The position numbers and the translations under genes are program-made. From Dermatemys mawii (lineage: Eukaryota > Chordata > Testudines > Dermatemydidae), in the NCBI GenBank assembly GCA_007922305.1, contig ML677365.1:15680293-15744292 (forward strand): a stretch of DNA of 64,000 bases, written 5' to 3'. Positions 47,495 to 59,179 of the stretch are shown here, in pieces; the first letter of the stretch is position 1; every line of letters begins with the position of its first letter. A model generated the notes under the pieces. It did not search any database. It worked only from the letters and a program-made list of their open reading frames with translations, and had not been told where the DNA came from.

Positions 47495-48730
47495 AAGACT
47501 TCAAACGTTATGGGCTCTTCTTTGAATATATGTCTCTATGTGTGCTCCATCCATAGGGTGTGCATGTGCCCAGATACTCTTAACTGGAGATTTAAATTAG
47601 TAGTGTCTGCAGGTCTGTGCCTGCACATTATACATCCTCATACTCCACAGCGAAAGTGTATAGGAAGGAGTGGATGCACAGCCTCTCTGGTTCTTTCTCA
47701 ACTGCCTACAACTCAAGATGGAAAAGCTGCACTGTCTGCTGATTCCTAGAAGCTTCTTTTCTGTTCTGGTCATTCTGAGTCCCATTCAGAGTAATGAAAG
47801 ACAGCAGGGCAGCAGTGTGCTACAGAAACGGACAAAGGGGAGCAAGATTCCAGTTCTTATGTGCAGAATCACAAAAACTGTGGAACTGGTGCATTGCTCA
47901 CAGCATAGAGATCTCTGTGGTTTACTTATCAGGCTTCCAGAACATTGTGGCAGGTTTCATAAGCAGGAACTTCCATTAGAGATACAAATGGGAGCTCAAC
48001 AACTTGGTTTTTCTTAGCCTCTGCCAAGGATAGGGCCTCCCCACAGTGAATCTCTGTGCAATTCTGGCCAGTGTGAAATGCGTCTTCTGCTCCAAGGTGG
48101 GAGGTAGCTGGAGTTCTTTAGGAGATATCCCTCTAGTCCTCTGGCTCCATATTTTTCTCTACACCAGCCCTCCTACACTATTAATCATCAGAATCTTAAT
48201 CAAATTGAAACATAAGTAAGTGAGGACCATCTTAATAGCATCTTCATGGCCGAGACAAATGTGATATTTGAATCTACTTTGTTTATCTGTAACAATGCAT
48301 CAGTGCTTCCTTCTCAGGTCAGATTTCCTGACACAGAATTCAGGCATCATGAGCCACCCCAGTCTCATATCTCTGAGCCTCAAGGTTGGCGCCTCGATGG
48401 CTCTTGAATTTAGAGCTGGATTGCTTAGCTGAAGTCCAGACTGTACTTTTGAGTAGTAGGAATCCTTCCACATGTAAAACTTGCCTGAAGAAATGGAAAT
48501 GCTTACTTTTCTGATGCTCCCACCACTCTGTATCTGTTTCTGAAGCTCCTGTCTTGAAGATCCTCAATTACTGTTGGAACCAAAAATAGCGGGACTGTCA
48601 ATGAACTCTGTTAAATACACCTGGCAGCTGTTGTAGCTTTTCATTTGCTTATTGAGAGCCTTTCACTCTTTGTTCACTCTACCATGGCTGGATTACTTAA
48701 GGGCTTCTCTAATTTATTTCATCATGTCCG
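47495..48730 (+). mobile_element. DIRS-type retrotransposon, deleted copy
   Basis: Starts with a 5'-type region (GGGCTCTTCTTTGAATATAT, GGTGTGCATGTGCCCAGATA) and jumps at about 47800 to the RNase H end and linker: SQKLWNWCIAHSIEISVVYL then SGFQNIVAGFISRNFH. It goes on through a decayed connecting domain (LTQNSGIMSHPSLISLSL at about 48330) to the start of the recombinase (KGFSNLFHHVR at about 48700). ORF1 and RT are missing. It ends at 48730 where the 3' tail of an RTE-like LINE begins, so the LINE inserted here. Confidence 0.75.
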
Positions 48731-48859
48731 TTCATTCATTCATTATGCCCTCCACCCCTCTCAGGGTATGGGCCACCAACAGTAGATTGCCAGAGGATTC
48801 TGTCCTGGGCCATTCTTTCAAGTTGACTCCATCTTCGTGATGTCTGCCTCAAGGTCACG

Positions 48860-50323
48860 TCACCAGGTGATTCTTGGACAGCCTTTCTTCTGCTTGCCTT
48901 GGGGGTTCCACCTCAGAGCCTGTCTGGTGATGTTAGTTGGTGATTTCCGCAGGGTATGTCCTATCCAGCTCCATCTTCTCTTCCGGATTTCTTTTTCTAC
49001 AGGAAGTTGGCTGGTTCTCTCCCAGAGGTTGGGATTGCTGTTGGTATCTGGCCAGTGGATCTGGAGAATCCTTCTGAGGCAGCTGTTGATGAATGTCTGG
49101 ATTCTTTTGATGGTAGTTTGTGTCATTCTCCAGGTTTCGGCTCCGTACAGCAGTACTGATTTTACATTGGAGTTGAACAGCCGAATCTTTGTTTTCAAGG
49201 CCAGCTCTCTGGAGCCCCAAATGTTTTTGAGCTGTAGGAAGGCCACTCTTGCTTTGCCAATCCTTGCCTTGACGTCCGCATCTGTACCTCCCAGCTGGTC
49301 TATAATGCTGCCCAAGTAGGTGAAGAACTGCACTTCTTCGAGGGAACGTCCATTCAGGATGACTGGTTTGTTGCTGCTGGTGCTAATCTTCAGGATCTTG
49401 GTCTTGTCTCTGTGGATGTTGAGTCCAACCTGCGATGATGTGGCTGCCACAACATTTGTTTTCTCCTGTATCTGCTGGTGACTGTGGGAGAGAAGTGCAA
49501 GGTCGTCGGCAAAATCCAGGTTGTCAAGCTGGCTCCACAAAGTCCACTGGATTCCGTTCCTACGTTCACTGGTGGACCTCTTCATGATCCAGTCGATGAC
49601 GAGAAGGAAGAGAAACGGCGACAACAAGCATCCTTGTCTAACTCCTGTCTTCACCTGAAAGCTGTTGGTGAGCTGCCCTCCATGGATGACTCTGCACGTC
49701 ATTCCTTCATACGAGTTCTTAATCAAGTTGACCAACTTGGCTGGGATGCCGTAGTGTTGAAGGAGGTCCCAGAGGGTCTGTCGATCAATGCTGTCGAATG
49801 CCTTTTCGTAGTCAATGAAGTTGATGTACAACGATGAGTTCCACTCCAAGGACTGTTCGACTATAATGCGGAGTGTTGCAATCCGGTCTGTGCAAGATCT
49901 GTTCTTCTGGAAGCCCGCTTGTTCATCTCGAAGCTGTGGGTCTACGGCGTCCCTCATTCTTTCTAAGAGGATTCGATTGAATACCTTGCCTGGCACTGAC
50001 AGAAGTGTGATGCCTCTGTAATTATTGCAGTTGCTGAGGTCACCTTTCTTGGGGAGCTTGATAAGATAGCCCTCCTTCCAGTCATTTGGTATCACTTCCT
50101 CCTCCCAGATCTTTGCAAAAAGGGGGTACAGCATTTCGACTGAGGCATCCAAGTCTGTTTTCAGGGCCTCCGCTGGGATGTCATCAGGTCCAGCTGCCTT
50201 CCCGTTCTTCATCAGGGTGATGTCCTTCCTGATCTCTTCTCTGGTGGGCTTGCTGCTGTTGATCAGGAGGTCCACGTTGGCTGGGGCGATGTCCGGAGGA
50301 TTTGGTGGTGCTGGTCTGTTCAA
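48860..50323 (-). pseudogene. RTE-like LINE reverse transcriptase
   Basis: 487 codons. [13 protein letters not shown] (40-52) is the RT entry motif, [14 protein letters not shown] (100-113) motif 1, [10 protein letters not shown] (171-180) motif A with catalytic Asp, [13 protein letters not shown] (227-239) motif B, and FADDLALL (271-278) motif C with the Asp pair. YLGSIID and [10 protein letters not shown] follow, and the C-terminal WIGHTLRKS is typical of this LINE group. All catalytic residues are present. The in-frame ATG at 50323 lies inside the polyprotein, so it is not a true start. The stop at 48858-48860 (CGA to TGA type change) removes about 40 final residues. Confidence 0.88.
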
Positions 50324-50344
50324 GAGTTCTTCAAAATGCTCAAC

Positions 50345-51274
50345 TCATCGGTTCATCTGTTGTTCTATTCCTAGGATTTTCTTTCCTTCTTTATCTTTAA
50401 TGGGTCGTTCTGGGTTGCTGTACTTTCCAGACAGTTTCTTGGTTGTATCATACAGTTGTTTCATATTGCCGCTGTACGCTGCCTGCTCAGCTTGAGCTGC
50501 CAGTCCATTCATGTATTCTATCTTATCCTTCCTAATGTTCTTGTGCACTGCTCTGTGTGCTTCTGCATATTCTTCTTGGGCCTTGGCTTTTGACGCTCTA
50601 GTCCTGCTGTTGTTAACTGCTACCTTCTTCTGCTTTCTCTCCTCCATCTTGACCAAGGTCTCAGCTGTGATCCACTCTTTGTGATGTTGTTTCTTCTCTC
50701 CGACCACTTCCTGGCAGGTTGCTCTCAGTGTCTCTTTAGCTATCTGCCATTTGTACTGTACAGTGTCGTCTTCTTCATTGTGCAGCTGTTGTAGTACCTC
50801 AAACCTGTTCTTCAACTGAAGTCCAAAGTCTTCCCTAATATTGGGGACCTTCAGGCAGCTGACATCGTACTTCATTCTTCTATGTGATCCTTCCATCCAG
50901 GTCTTCTTCAGCTTCAGTTTCATACTAGCAACTACTAGGTGGTGGTTGGATGCCACATCTGCTCCTCTTCTAACTCTAACATCTAGAAGGGAACTTCTGA
51001 ACTTCTTACTAATGCAGATGTGGTCAATCTGGTTTTCTGTCACGTTGTCCGGCAATACCCAGGTATTCTTGTGAATCCGCTTATGAGGGAAGATACTGCC
51101 TCCGATGACCAGATTATTCAGTGCACAGAGGTCTGCAAATCTCTCGCCATTCTCGTTCATCTCTCCTAGTCCGTGGGTCCCCATGACATGCTCGTATCCT
51201 GTGTTGTTGAGTCCAATTTTGGCGTTGAGGTCCCCCATAAGGATAATGATGTCTCTCTTTGAGTATGTCTCCAC
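50345..51274 (-). pseudogene. RTE-like LINE endonuclease domain and linker
   Basis: 309 codons, plus a few more upstream (FYSRLQKIV) before the truncation. GDLNA (residues 14-18) is the AP-endonuclease metal/nucleotide motif, QIDHICIS (82-89) the conserved IDHI motif and SNHHLVV (109-115) the terminal SDHH motif, with Asp changed to Asn, which should abolish nicking. Residues of about 120-309 are the Lys/Glu-rich linker to RT. The N-terminal part of the endonuclease (catalytic Glu) is missing. The closing stop at 50345 looks like a point change in an otherwise continuous polyprotein. Confidence 0.85.
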
Positions 51275-51295
51275 GATCTTCTGCAGTCTGCTGTA

Positions 51296-51596
51296 AAACC
51301 TTTTAGAAATGGTGTGCTGAGTCTTCGTTTATTCACTCTAATTTAAGGTTTTGCGTGCCAGTAATACATGTTAACATTTTTAGAAGGTCTCTTTCTATAA
51401 GTCTTAAATACATGTCTAAACTAGTGTTGCATGTAAAGTAAATAAGGTTTTTAAAATGTTTAAGAAGCTTCATTTAAAATTAAATTAAAATGCAGAGCCC
51501 CCCAGACCGGTGGCCAGGACCCGGACAGTGTGAGTGCCATTGAAAATCAGCTTGCGTGCCGCCTTCAGAACTTGTGCCATAGTTTGTCTACCCCTG
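51296..51596. mobile_element. hAT-type MITE, left end lost
   Basis: Same family as 56814-57125: AGTCTTCGTTTATTCACTCT, TAGAAGGTCTCTTTCTATAA, AAATAAGGTTTTTAAAATGT, TGGCCAGGACCCGGACAGTG. The right end GTTTGTCTACCCCTG is complete. About 11 bases of the left terminal repeat are missing where it meets the 5' end of the LINE. Confidence 0.85.
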
Positions 51597-51600
51597 ATCT

Positions 51601-52790
51601 AGACTAACCCCCTGCCAAGATGCAGGATTGTGCCATCCAAGACAGTTTGCTATCCGCCCTTCTTTTGAAACCCTTCAGTGAAGAAGCTTCCACTACCACT
51701 GGAGGTGTCTGTTCCATTGTTCTACTGTTCTTACAGTTAGGAAGGTTTTCCTGAGATTTAATCTAAATCTGCTATTTTGTAGTTTGAACCCATTGCCTCT
51801 TGTCCTGCCCTCTGTGGCAAAAGAGAACAACTTTTCTTCATCTTTTTTTATGGTAGCCTTTCAAGTATCTGAAGACCACTATCATATCCCACCCCGTTAA
51901 TCTCCTGTTTTCCAAACTAAACAAATCCAGTTTCTTCAGCCTTTGCTCATATGACTTGCATTTCATCCCTTTGAGCATCTTTCTCATTCGACTCTGGATC
52001 CTTTCCAGTTTCTCCACATCTTTTCTATACATTGATGACCAAAACTGAACACAGTGCTCCATCTGAGACCTAACCAGTGCTGAGTAGAATAGTACTATCA
52101 CTTCCCCTGACTTGCATGCTATGCATCTGATAATGCAACTTAAATTTGCATTTGCTTTTTTGCAACAGCATCACATTGCTGACTCATATTGTGATCCACC
52201 ACACCTCACAGATCATTCTCAGCAGTGTTGCTGCCAAGCCAATTATCCCCCATTCTGTATTTGTGTTTGTTTTTTCTTCCCTGCATAGCACTTTACATTT
52301 ATCCTTGCTGAATTTCATTTAGTTGTTTATAGTTCAGTTCTCCAATCTATCAAGACCCCTCTGAATTTTAGCTCTATCCTAAAGTACTGGCAGCCCCCCA
52401 CTAGCTTTATGTCACTTGGAAACTTGATCAGTATGTTCTGTATACCTACATCTTGGTCATTAATAAAGGTGTTAAATAACACAGGACCCAGAACAGATCC
52501 CTGTGGAATCCCACTTAAGACCTCCCTCCAATCTAACATTCCATTAATAGTTACTCACTGTTTGCAGTTGTTTACCCAATTATGTATCCACTTAATGATA
52601 GTTCTGCTGAGCCTGTGGTTCTCCAGCTTACTTATCAGAATATTATCTGGAACTGTGTCAAAAGCCCTGCCGAAGTCCAAATATATTACGTCTATCACAT
52701 TTCCACTATCCACCAAAATCAGTTACCCAGTCAAAGAAGGAGATCAATCTGATTTGGCATGATTTGTTCATATAGAGTACTTTGTAATAA
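51601..52790 (-). mobile_element. CR1 LINE, 3' half
   Basis: Antisense CR1 of about 1.2 kb. The - strand frames include WREVLSGIPQGSVLGPVLFN then TFINDQDVG (RT motif B, 52539 downward) and YSALVRSQMEHCVQFWSSMY, DVEKLERIQSRMRKMLKGMK (52101 downward). The catalytic ADD motif is replaced by PSDIKL. The 3' UTR extends to about 51601, beside the hAT element. Confidence 0.9.
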
Positions 52791-53284
52791 CAGAGTACAA
52801 CAGTTTCACTGGGGAGAGAGGAATGCTCTTAATCAGTGCTTTGTCTGTCACTGTATTGACTTGAAGACTATGATCTTGTATAACTTTAATTGTTTCTGTC
52901 ATTTATGTTCCAGTTCAAAATTGTATTAGCTGCCTAAACTTGGTTCTTAAATAGCATTAAAATGATTTTATGTTTTCTAAATCTGGTTAGAGAACAAGAC
53001 AATTGGCAGCATTGTCTAAGCATCTTCTATTTTTTGTTGACTGTATATACAAGGTAGTTATGTATCCTTTCTGTCTGAGAACTTTTCACTTTCATGTGGC
53101 TTGGCAGAGTGCAGGATTTTACAGTAGTAGGGAGCTGCATTATCCTATTTACCATATTGGAATCACTCTGAGAACAGGTGTCCCCTGAGACTATCAAAAT
53201 GAAGTTTTGTATTACAAAAGTGTATGTGAAAACCAGCAGCCTTGGGAAAAACTCTTTGTATCTGCTGGTTTTCCAGATTGTAAA

Positions 53285-53590
53285 GAGAAGAATTAGGGAA
53301 GATAAAGACACTACAGAGAAGTTAAATGATTTCTTTGCTTAAGGCTTCACCAAAGAGGAGGATGGGGCAAATTCTACCCCTGACATAATCTTTTCAGATA
53401 ATAAAGATGGCATATTGTCAGAGATCAAAGTGTCAAAAACGGAATTGGGGCATATTGATAAAGAGCAAAAAGTTACCAGGCCCAAGTGATATTTCTGTAC
53501 TGAAAATGGTAGTGTTTAATATATTTAATGATGTGGAGAAGGGTTGAATAGTGAAGTGGAAAATTTGCACATTATGAAATTGTTTGTCAA
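53285..53590 (+). mobile_element. CR1 LINE fragment, pol linker
   Basis: Reads KLNDFFA then, after a stop, GFTKEEDGANSTPDIIFSDN and EIKVSKTELGHIDKEQKVTR, the linker between endonuclease and RT in a CR1 (compare EKLNEFFASVFT). It ends before RT. Moderately decayed. Confidence 0.7.
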
Positions 53591-56500
53591 TCAAGAGCAG
53601 TAGCTTGGACTTTGCCTGACTGGAGAATTGCTGCTATTCTGGTAAGTTCTGCCCCGTAAATCATGAAAGCAGCTTTGTCTCAGATCCCTGCCAGAACTAG
53701 AAAATTGAGCCAGGGTCTGGGGTTTCATAATATGATATACTTACACTCAAAATATAAGAAAAACAAAATTTACTTGTTATTTTAAAATATGGGCTATTTC
53801 GTGTCATCCACACTGGGCATTATAATGAGACCTACTGTAAGTAGAATCATTGGTAATATTATTTTGAAATTTAAAATAAACTTGTTGTTGTGATTCCAGT
53901 TAAAATATCACATTTAGCAGTAGGAGTAAGTTACACATGAAACTTTGACTGCAGTTGTGTTATAAGTGGCAGCATAAAAGACAGTGAAGGTTGATTCTAT
54001 ACAGTAGTTTTACAACTGCCCTATTATAGGTACTGTTGCAAAATGTTTTAGATCAGTATCTTTACATTCTTGACTTATTGTAACACTGTCAAAATGTTAT
54101 GAATTTACTGGCAATAACTAAGTGTGTGGCTCAATATAAATTGCTTATCCCTTAATAATCCATCTTTGCTCTTAATCATGTGACTATTGTTTCCATTATC
54201 TTTATTTCCTTTTCTCTGTGTCTATTGCTTTATTACTTTACCATCTTAAATACACCATGCTTTGCTTTAAACAGCATCCAAAGGTCATCTTTCCAAAGAA
54301 AAGCTTACAGTAGTTAATGGGTATTAAACTACTGGTAACAGTTGTAAAAACCTCTGCTACTAGTGTTAAGGTTAGATATTTTTGTCATTCTAAAGCAATT
54401 TGAGTACAGTTTTGATACCATACCATGTTATTTAATTTGTGTATTTTGTCATTTGTTACTTTTTAAAAATGTTCAAGGGGCACATAAAATTGTGTTTATA
54501 TGTTAAATTACTTGTTTATATACATTTTACCCTCAAAAACATTTTTTTTAAAAAAATCTGCATTCATGTTCACTTGTTTCACTCTGCAACCTGTGTCTCC
54601 ACTAAACTTTCTTTTCTCTTTAAATTCCATTAAAATCATTGGTGGAGCTGTACTTAAGTGGGCTTGCTAGAGATCCGAATGCAGGATCAAGGCCTGATGA
54701 AGTATTCTGAATTTCATTAATCTTCAGTTGTAAACAGACAAGTGTAGTTTTTTGTCCTTTTCGTTTCCTGGATGTGGTTTGATTTAGGATAAAAACAATT
54801 CAGGGGAAAGCTTACATTAAATATAGAGAGTGAGAGTGTGAAGGATTTTACTAAACTCTTAAGAAATGTAACAAAACCTGTATTTTGGACTAAATTACTT
54901 GATACTGTCTGTCCTTTTTAAATATAAAGTGACATATAACAGGATGCCAGAGTAACTCTCAATAAAAAGCACCTTTCATCGTGAGAAAATAGTGACTTTT
55001 TTACTTTAATCAATATTGGCATTTGTGACACTAGTGGAGTGAAAGTCTTCTGCAGGAGGAAAACAGTTTTTATTCTGCTTTGGCAATGGTTTTATTTGCA
55101 GAGGAATATGTGGTAATTATTTCAAAAAAAATTGTTTACTAATATTTTTCTTACCTTCTAAATCAAATTAAAGGAGGTTAAGAACTGATTTGTGATCTCT
55201 TGCATGGAATTAATAAATACACTGATAACTACTTAGTGTCTTAGATACATAGAGAGAGTGACTCAAAAATGCCATTTTTTAAATAAAAAAACAATAATAT
55301 GTCTTTCCCAGTTTATTCGTGGTTTTCTGTCATCTTTCAGAAAAAAATAGCACAGTTTTCCTTAGCCTCTTAGAAAAACTGAAGTTTATGGAGAGTTTTG
55401 GCAACATCTCAGAATAATGTATTGCAATAAACTAATGGAGGTTACAGAAACATTAGTGTTCACTGTCTATTTGAGGCTATGGGCCTGAAACAATAGGCAC
55501 TGAAGTCAATGGAAAATTTCTCATTTATTTCCATGGGCATTGGATCAGGCCCCCAATGAACATTGGCCATAGTTGAGTGATAAATGGTAACCATGAGCCT
55601 TCAGATGAAGTTCAAACCACAGATCTCAGTTCAAGGCAACCCTAGACTTTTGACAAAGTGGAGTAGTCATTTCATCATCAAGATAGTTATGGCACTATTT
55701 TGTTCTAGGTTAGAAAATGCCACTTGTATTCATGGAAGAGGGGGAGTGAGTGAGTATCTAAAATAAACTATGCCCAACCTCTTGGATTTGGAGGGAAGGG
55801 CTGAGAGCAGGAGTGAGCCCTTTCTCCTTTACTGGTACATGGAGAAATATGCTGGAAGGAGGAAAGGGGTATCTCCACCTTCCATTGCCTGGCTTGGGGG
55901 CATAGAGGAATCGATTTGGTTATTACTCCCTCCTCCTCTATACATTTAAAACCTGCCTGGACTTTCAGAAACCATCTTCCTTTATGGCTGCCCTATCCTC
56001 CCTCCCTGTTGTTGCTGTGATTCCAGGATGTTGTGGGTCTGATCAGTCATCTGCTCTTAGGATCAGGAAGGAATGTGTTCCTCACTGGGTCAAATTGACA
56101 GAGATATAGTGGGATTTTCACCTTCTTCACAGCATTTAAAAGTCCTATCAGGTAAAAGGAGTAGGAATGGGAAGTTAATATTAAGAGATAATACTAGCAA
56201 TGTTTTGTTGTCGTAGCTTGCAGCTGATGTCCAGTGTGAGTAAAAGCTAAAAAGGGACAGCTTCCAGAGGTAAATGAGACCTAGCATTTGCAGGTGCCTG
56301 TAAAGAGAAAGAGAGACTTGAAGTCTTTGCATACTGAGGTCCCTGTTGATACCTTCTGTCCCTCTTGTGGGGGCAAGGAGATTCAAAAGCAAGCTGGCTC
56401 TAGGAAAAGATGAAAGAGGATGTTCCGCAAGTTATTGATTTATCTGGTGGGAACCCTGTAACACCACACTGGACCCAGTTAAATGAGCAGTATGTGAGAG

Positions 56501-56805
56501 GGGGTAGGCATGTACACTCTGCTCTTTTGTTAAATGAATAAAGCTGCACCCTGATGCTTAAATCCATTCCCATGTCTTTCATTCCCTTGCATTTCCTGAT
56601 CAAAGGTCATTGTGACCTTTCATCACCTTGATGAGGAGTTTTCTTCTTGCTTTCTTTACTCAAACATTTGATATAACACTTGTGTTCCTTCAATATTATC
56701 ACTTCAATATTATCACTCTTTATTTTGTTAAATTAGATAAATGAGTGGTCGTCTACAGATATCTGGAGCAAGAGTCATCCATGAGTGGTTAGGTTAGTCT
56801 GGATT
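53591..56805. other. Intron, no assigned element
   Basis: AT-rich intron. 55475-55560 (GTCAATGGAAAATTTC, GGATCAGGCCCCCA) has the style of an ancient sauropsid repeat but cannot be placed. Open frames at 55584-55766, 56090-56392 and 56400-56603 lack domains. Confidence 0.5.
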
Positions 56806-56813
56806 GTCTAGAG

Positions 56814-57125
56814 CAAGGGGTGGTCGCGCTTTCAGAAGCAGTGTGCCAAGTCTTCATTTATTCACTCTAATTTAAAGTTTCGCCTGCCAGTAATACATTT
56901 TAATGTTTTTAGAAGGTTTCTTTCTATAAGTCTATAAAATATAGCTAAACTATTGTTGTGTGTAGAGTAAATAAGGTTTTTAAAATGTTTAAGAAGCTTT
57001 ATTTAATTTTAAATTAAAATGCAGAGCCTCCTTGCCCTGTGGCCAGGACCCGGGCAGTGTGCGAACCACTGAAAATCAGCTTGCGTGCTGCCTTTGGCAT
57101 GCGTGCCATAGGTTGCCTACGCCTG
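56814..57125. mobile_element. hAT-type MITE, full length
   Basis: The left CAAGGGGTGGTCGCGC and the right GGTTGCCTACGCCTG are diverged inverted ends. Flanks GTCTAGAG (56806-56813) and CTCTACAG (57126-57133) match at 6 of 8. 312 bp, no coding. It aligns along its length with 51296-51596. Confidence 0.85.
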
Positions 57126-57133
57126 CTCTACAG

Positions 57134-58158
57134 ACACTCTTGAGTAATCTGTTTTGAAGTTATATGATTCTTGCTTTTTTTAAAGGTATTAGTGTTCTGG
57201 TTAAGCAAGGTACAATTTATTTGATGAGCTTGGATATCTCAGATATTTAATTCAATAGACGTTGCTGCTCAGCTTTTCTGGTGCAAAATCAATAGTTGGT
57301 CTGGTTTAGCCTATCTCCCATTGTCACCTCTGTTAGAAGTGTGTGTGTGTGTGAGCTCTTGGATTTTTCAGGAGGCAAACTTCCTTTCTTCCCTGAAAGG
57401 TTGCTCTCTGTATTCCCTGGTTCATGCAACTAGTAATTAGTTGCATCCTATATCTCATTCTTGCATGTAACATTTATGTGCTCTGAAATACAAAAAAACT
57501 TTATATAATCCACCCTTTTCTCCTACCCATATAGTCTTCTTCTATGCCATACCTGGTTTCTGTTGCTAAATTTATTGTTACTAGCTTAGAGATTGTTGCA
57601 GCATCATTTTGCACTGAAGATGTGGCAAGGCTCTATGATGTGGGTCCCAAAGAAGAAAATAGGCACAATTTTCAAATGCTGGTATGCTGAGTGCCCCTTT
57701 TAGCCTGGTTATTAGGGGTCACATTTCTAAAACTGATGGAATTTCACTATATTCCTTTGTGGGTCACCTCTATGGGAGAACTGTTACAGTATCTCAGATG
57801 ATTTTTCTTTTAATTATTTAAAGGCAATTGATTTTTTTTCAAGTGATTCAGCATCTCTATAAGAATATCTGCTTATTTCTGGAAGTTTGTTGACTGAAGT
57901 AATAATGTAATTAGTATAAGTAGGCAATGTCAAAGCAGCCAAAAGAAAAGTAACTTCACACATTGCCTAAGGATACCTTGCTCCTACCAGTCCTTGTTAC
58001 TCACTGTTCCACCTGGCAAAATGTCTCACAACATCAGCAATACCAAAAAATGACAAAACAACCAAGATGTAGAAAAATGACTGCCCAACACCTTCATTAA
58101 CATTCCAACTGTACTGGAGAAAAATAGTGATAAGAAAAGCAAACTGTCAGTAGGTTGA
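57134..58158. other. Intron, no assigned element
   Basis: No gene, RNA gene or named repeat; one short GT run at 57341-57352. Confidence 0.55.
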
Positions 58159-59175
58159 GGGTATGTCTACATTGCAGCTGGGAGAATGCTTTCTAGTCCT
58201 GTTAGAAAGACATATGCTAGCTTGTTTTGAGGTAGTGTGATAAAAATAGCAGTCTGCGTGTTGTGGCACCAGTGGAGGCTTGGGCTAGCCACCTGAGCTT
58301 AGACGAGGGGTGGGCAAACTTTTTGGCTTGAGGACCACATCTGGATGTGGAAACTGTATGACAGTCCATGAATGTTCATGAAATTGGGGGTTGGGATGCA
58401 GGAGGGTGTGAGGGTGTGAGGACTCCAGCTAGGGGTGTGGGCTCTGGGATGGGGCCAGAAATGAGATCAGAGTGCAGAAGGGGGCTCTGGGCAGGGAGTT
58501 GGTGGTGCAAGGAAGAGGGCTCTGGGCTGGGGCTGAGGGATTTGGAGTGTGGAAGGGAGCTTCAGGCTGGGGCAGGGGGTTGGGGTGTAGGGAGTGATGA
58601 GGGTCCCACTGGGGTCGCGGCCCTGGTGTGGAGCTGGGTATGAGTGATTTGGGGGGCAGGAGGGTGCTCCAGGCTGGGAGTGAAGGGTTTGAAGGCGGGG
58701 GGGAGGGGCAGGTCTGAAGAAGGGGGTTGGGGTTTGGGAGAAGGTCAGGGGTGCAGACTCTGGGCAGAACTTACCTCAAGCAGCTCCTGGAAGTACCAGC
58801 ATGTTCCCGCTCCATGGTTCCTGGCCAATGGGAGCTGTAGAGCCGGTGCTTGGGGTGGGGACAACATGCGGAGCCTCCTGGCTGTCCCAATGTGTAGGAG
58901 CCAGAGGTGGGAATATGCCCCTGTTTTCGGAAGCTGTGCAGAGAGGAGCAAGCTCCTGACCCCATTCCCTGGTGGGAGCTCAAGGGCCAGATTAAAAGGT
59001 CTGATGGGCTGGACACAGCCTGCAGGCCATTGTTTGCCCTCCCCTGGCTCAGACTGAGAGAGTCTTGTGTGCTTGAGAGCCTGAGCTGCTGCCTGAGTAG
59101 TAACAGCCATGATGCTATTTTTAGTGCACTAACAGGGCGGGGAGGCTTGCTTCCAGCTGAAGTGTAGACGTACCC
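58159..59175. mobile_element. MITE carrying a nested hAT element
   Basis: The left GGGTATGTCTACATTGCAGC and the right GCTGAAGTGTAGACGTACCC are inverted repeats with few mismatches over about 23 bases. Removing the inner element at 58305-59046 with one copy of its duplication leaves a MITE of about 270 bp. No duplication outside the ends is clear, so the superfamily is open. Confidence 0.82.
58305..59046. mobile_element. hAT-type element nested in the MITE
   Basis: The ends GAGGGGTGGGCAAACTTTTT and CATTGTTTGCCCTCCCCTG are inverted. Flanks GCTTAGAC (58297-58304) and GCTCAGAC (59047-59054) are an 8-bp duplication with one change. The interior is G-rich and repeat-like (58380-58770), then a GC-rich unique part. 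The open frames here (for example 58644-59057) are by-products of this composition. Confidence 0.9.
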
Positions 59176-59179
59176 CAAA

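Larger units (their letters stand above)
48731..51295 (-). mobile_element. RTE-like LINE, nearly intact endonuclease-RT
   Basis: About 2.56 kb on the - strand, 5'-truncated within the endonuclease and complete at the 3' end. The coding order is AP endonuclease, linker, RT, C-terminal domain. The frame from 51295 is open to a single TGA at 50345-50347, then open again to a TGA at 48860. Beyond it the frame continues RDLEADITKMEST, then after a shift AQDRILWQSTVGG...GGGHNE, to the expected end at 48736. The tail is a short TGAA repeat (48731-48743), an RTE-type 3' end. It is far better preserved than any neighbour. Confidence 0.88.

Noticed and set aside
48956..49837. + strand open frames of 67-160 codons
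   Set aside because: Shadows of the - strand LINE reverse transcriptase, which has all RT motifs.
58644..59178. Open frames of 137, 135 and 121 codons
   Set aside because: They lie inside a nested hAT element of G-rich repeats, on both strands at once, with no recognisable protein.
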